This document shows positions 22,984 to 24,056 of a DNA stretch of 24,056 nucleotides, piece after piece. The notes beneath the pieces are model-generated. The model had not been told where the DNA came from and made no database searches. It saw only the letters and a program-made list of their open reading frames with translations. Numbering within the stretch: position 1 is the first letter of the stretch; the number at the start of each line of letters is the position of its first letter. Made by a program: the position numbers and the translations under genes. Source of the stretch: an uncultured Chloroflexota bacterium (GTDB taxonomy: Bacteria; Chloroflexota; Anaerolineae; Aggregatilineales; Phototrophicaceae); contig CAIVEA010000062.1 of assembly GCA_903904765.1 (NCBI GenBank), forward strand, positions 1-24,056. The letters are read 5' to 3'.

Positions 22984-24056
22984 ATGACTGATGTGTTCAT
23001 GTCCTATGCCCGCGAGGACAGCGATTTTGTCCGGCGGATTTACGACGACTTGCTCAAGCATGACCGCAATGCATGGGTGGACTGGGAAGACATCCCCCTC
23101 ACAGCGGACTGGTTGCAGGAAGCCTATGCGGGCATCGAAGGTGCAAACGCGCTGGTGTTCATCATCTCACCTGCGTCCGTGCGTTCCAGCCCGTGCCGCC
23201 TCGAACTGGAACATGCTCTTGCCAACAACAAGCGCCTGATCCCGATTCTGCGGCATGAAGTCACCGAACCCGATGACATGAAGCAGATGCACCCCTCGCT
23301 CTCGGCGCACAACTGGGTGAAATGCCGCGAGGTGGACAACTACGAAACGGCCTTCAAAGCCATTCTGAGTGCGATTGACACTGATCTGGACTTCGTGCGT
23401 GCCCACACCCGCTACACCGTCCGCGCTGTGGAGTGGGAAAGCAAGAATCACGAAGACAGCCTGCTGCTACATGGCAAAGAACTGCGGGCTGCCGAAGCAT
23501 GGTTGCACCAGAGCCAGATTACGCAGCCCAACGCCACCCCGCTTCAGCGCGAATACATCCTGTCGTCACGCAAAGCGGCCATCCAGCGGCGGCGGCTGAA
23601 TCTGGTCATTACCGCTGTGACCACCCTCATCATCGGCCTCGGCATCATCGCTTTCTTCCAGAGCATCATCGCCAACCGCAACGCGGAAGAAGCCCGCGCC
23701 GCCCGCGAAGAAGCCCTGCTGAACGAAGAACGCGCCCGCAGTCTGGCGCTGGCCGCCAACGCGCAGCGCCTGTTGTATCTGGATAACAACACCGATCTGG
23801 CGCTGGCATTGGCGCTAGAATCTAACCGTTTTCAGCAAGCACCTCCGCTGGCGGGCAGCATTCTGGCGCAGGCCGCCTATACCCCCGGCACGCGCCGCCA
23901 GTGGTCGAACTTCACCACTAACCGCATCGCACGGGTAGCAATCAGCCCGGACGGGACGCAGGCGTTGGCCGTCGGGGATAACGACGATCTAGTGCTGCTC
24001 AATCTGGAAGATGGCAGCGAAATCAAACGCTGGACGATGACCGACACCGCCCGCGC
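22984..24056 (+). CDS. TIR domain - transmembrane helix - WD40 repeat protein, N-terminal part, runs off the right edge
   Basis: The frame is open from the ATG at 22984 (a GTG directly before it is an alternative) to the window end, 357 residues without a stop. Residues 1-135 are a TIR domain: DVFMSYAREDSDFVRRIYDDL, then VDWEDIP, then LVFIISPASVRSSPCRLELEHAL. A linker with EREYILSSRKAA-type helix leads to one transmembrane helix (about 206-226). A charged coiled coil and the SLALAANAQRLLYLDNNTDLALALALESNR helix come next, and the first WD40 blade starts at 314 (IARVAISPDGTQALAVG). The TIR domain is thus cytoplasmic and the propeller is on the other side. TIR domains may cleave NAD or assemble; the catalytic Glu is not assigned here. 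Confidence 0.88.
   Translation, partial: MTDVFMSYAREDSDFVRRIYDDLLKHDRNAWVDWEDIPLTADWLQEAYAGIEGANALVFIISPASVRSSPCRLELEHALANNKRLIPILRHEVTEPDDMKQMHPSLSAHNWVKCREVDNYETAFKAILSAIDTDLDFVRAHTRYTVRAVEWESKNHEDSLLLHGKELRAAEAWLHQSQITQPNATPLQREYILSSRKAAIQRRRLNLVITAVTTLIIGLGIIAFFQSIIANRNAEEARAAREEALLNEERARSLALAANAQRLLYLDNNTDLALALALESNRFQQAPPLAGSILAQAAYTPGTRRQWSNFTTNRIARVAISPDGTQALAVGDNDDLVLLNLEDGSEIKRWTMTDTAR

Overview
The window looks like a chromosomal stretch of a Chloroflexota bacterium, probably from the Anaerolineae side. This is inferred from protein style, not from a marker gene. The clues are a G+C-rich coding bias, proteins with one membrane anchor and Pro/Thr-rich linkers, many SH3-plus-linker exoproteins, a sortase, a DUF4388 (PATAN)/Ras-like GTPase pair, Uma2 and YbjN proteins, and a TIR-membrane-WD40 protein. 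No rRNA, tRNA, CRISPR array, phage or transposase gene was seen. Two genes run off the ends: a beta-propeller protein at the left (minus) and the TIR protein at the right (plus).

Layout. 1-2482: a truncated membrane-anchored propeller gene faces away from a tight trio made of a sortase, a two-helix membrane protein and a GNAT acetyltransferase. 2483-5335: ilvD (dihydroxy-acid dehydratase) with its own promoter, then a phosphodiesterase/alkaline phosphatase-fold enzyme; a dispersed hairpin repeat lies between them. 5332-11066 (all minus): a Uma2 nuclease-like gene, a polytopic membrane protein, an orphan chemoreceptor, a YbjN-like protein, and a TPR / degenerate HtrA-like / double zinc-ribbon protein that has lost its catalytic His and Ser. 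11273-15112 (plus): a strong sigma70-type promoter reads into a DUF4388-winged-helix protein, a CvnD/MglA-like GTPase and an alpha/beta hydrolase, followed by a left-handed beta-helix protein.

15113-15413 is a non-coding convergent gap packed with palindromes. It holds two inverted 55-bp copies of one structured element whose arms and an inner hairpin differ by compensatory changes, inserted in a hairpin repeat whose apparently unfilled version lies at 4382-4435. 15414-18698 (minus): a probable operon of an M23 peptidase, a GH46/lysozyme-like glycosidase and a ClbS/DfsB-like protein. The two wall-cutting enzymes share a paralogous N-terminal SH3-like module and show no signal peptide. 18899-22883 (plus): a membrane-anchored Ala/Gln coiled-coil protein, a secreted clan GH-A glycosidase and a secreted Asp-box propeller protein. 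22984-end: TIR domain, transmembrane helix and the start of a WD40 propeller.

The recurring theme is cell-envelope biology: sortase, peptidoglycan hydrolases, secreted glycosidase and anchored coiled coil. It is interleaved with signalling modules: chemoreceptor, GTPase conservon and TIR-WD40. The observations most worth following are the covarying 55-bp element, the pseudo-protease with zinc ribbons, the leaderless SH3-hydrolase pair, and the GTPase module.
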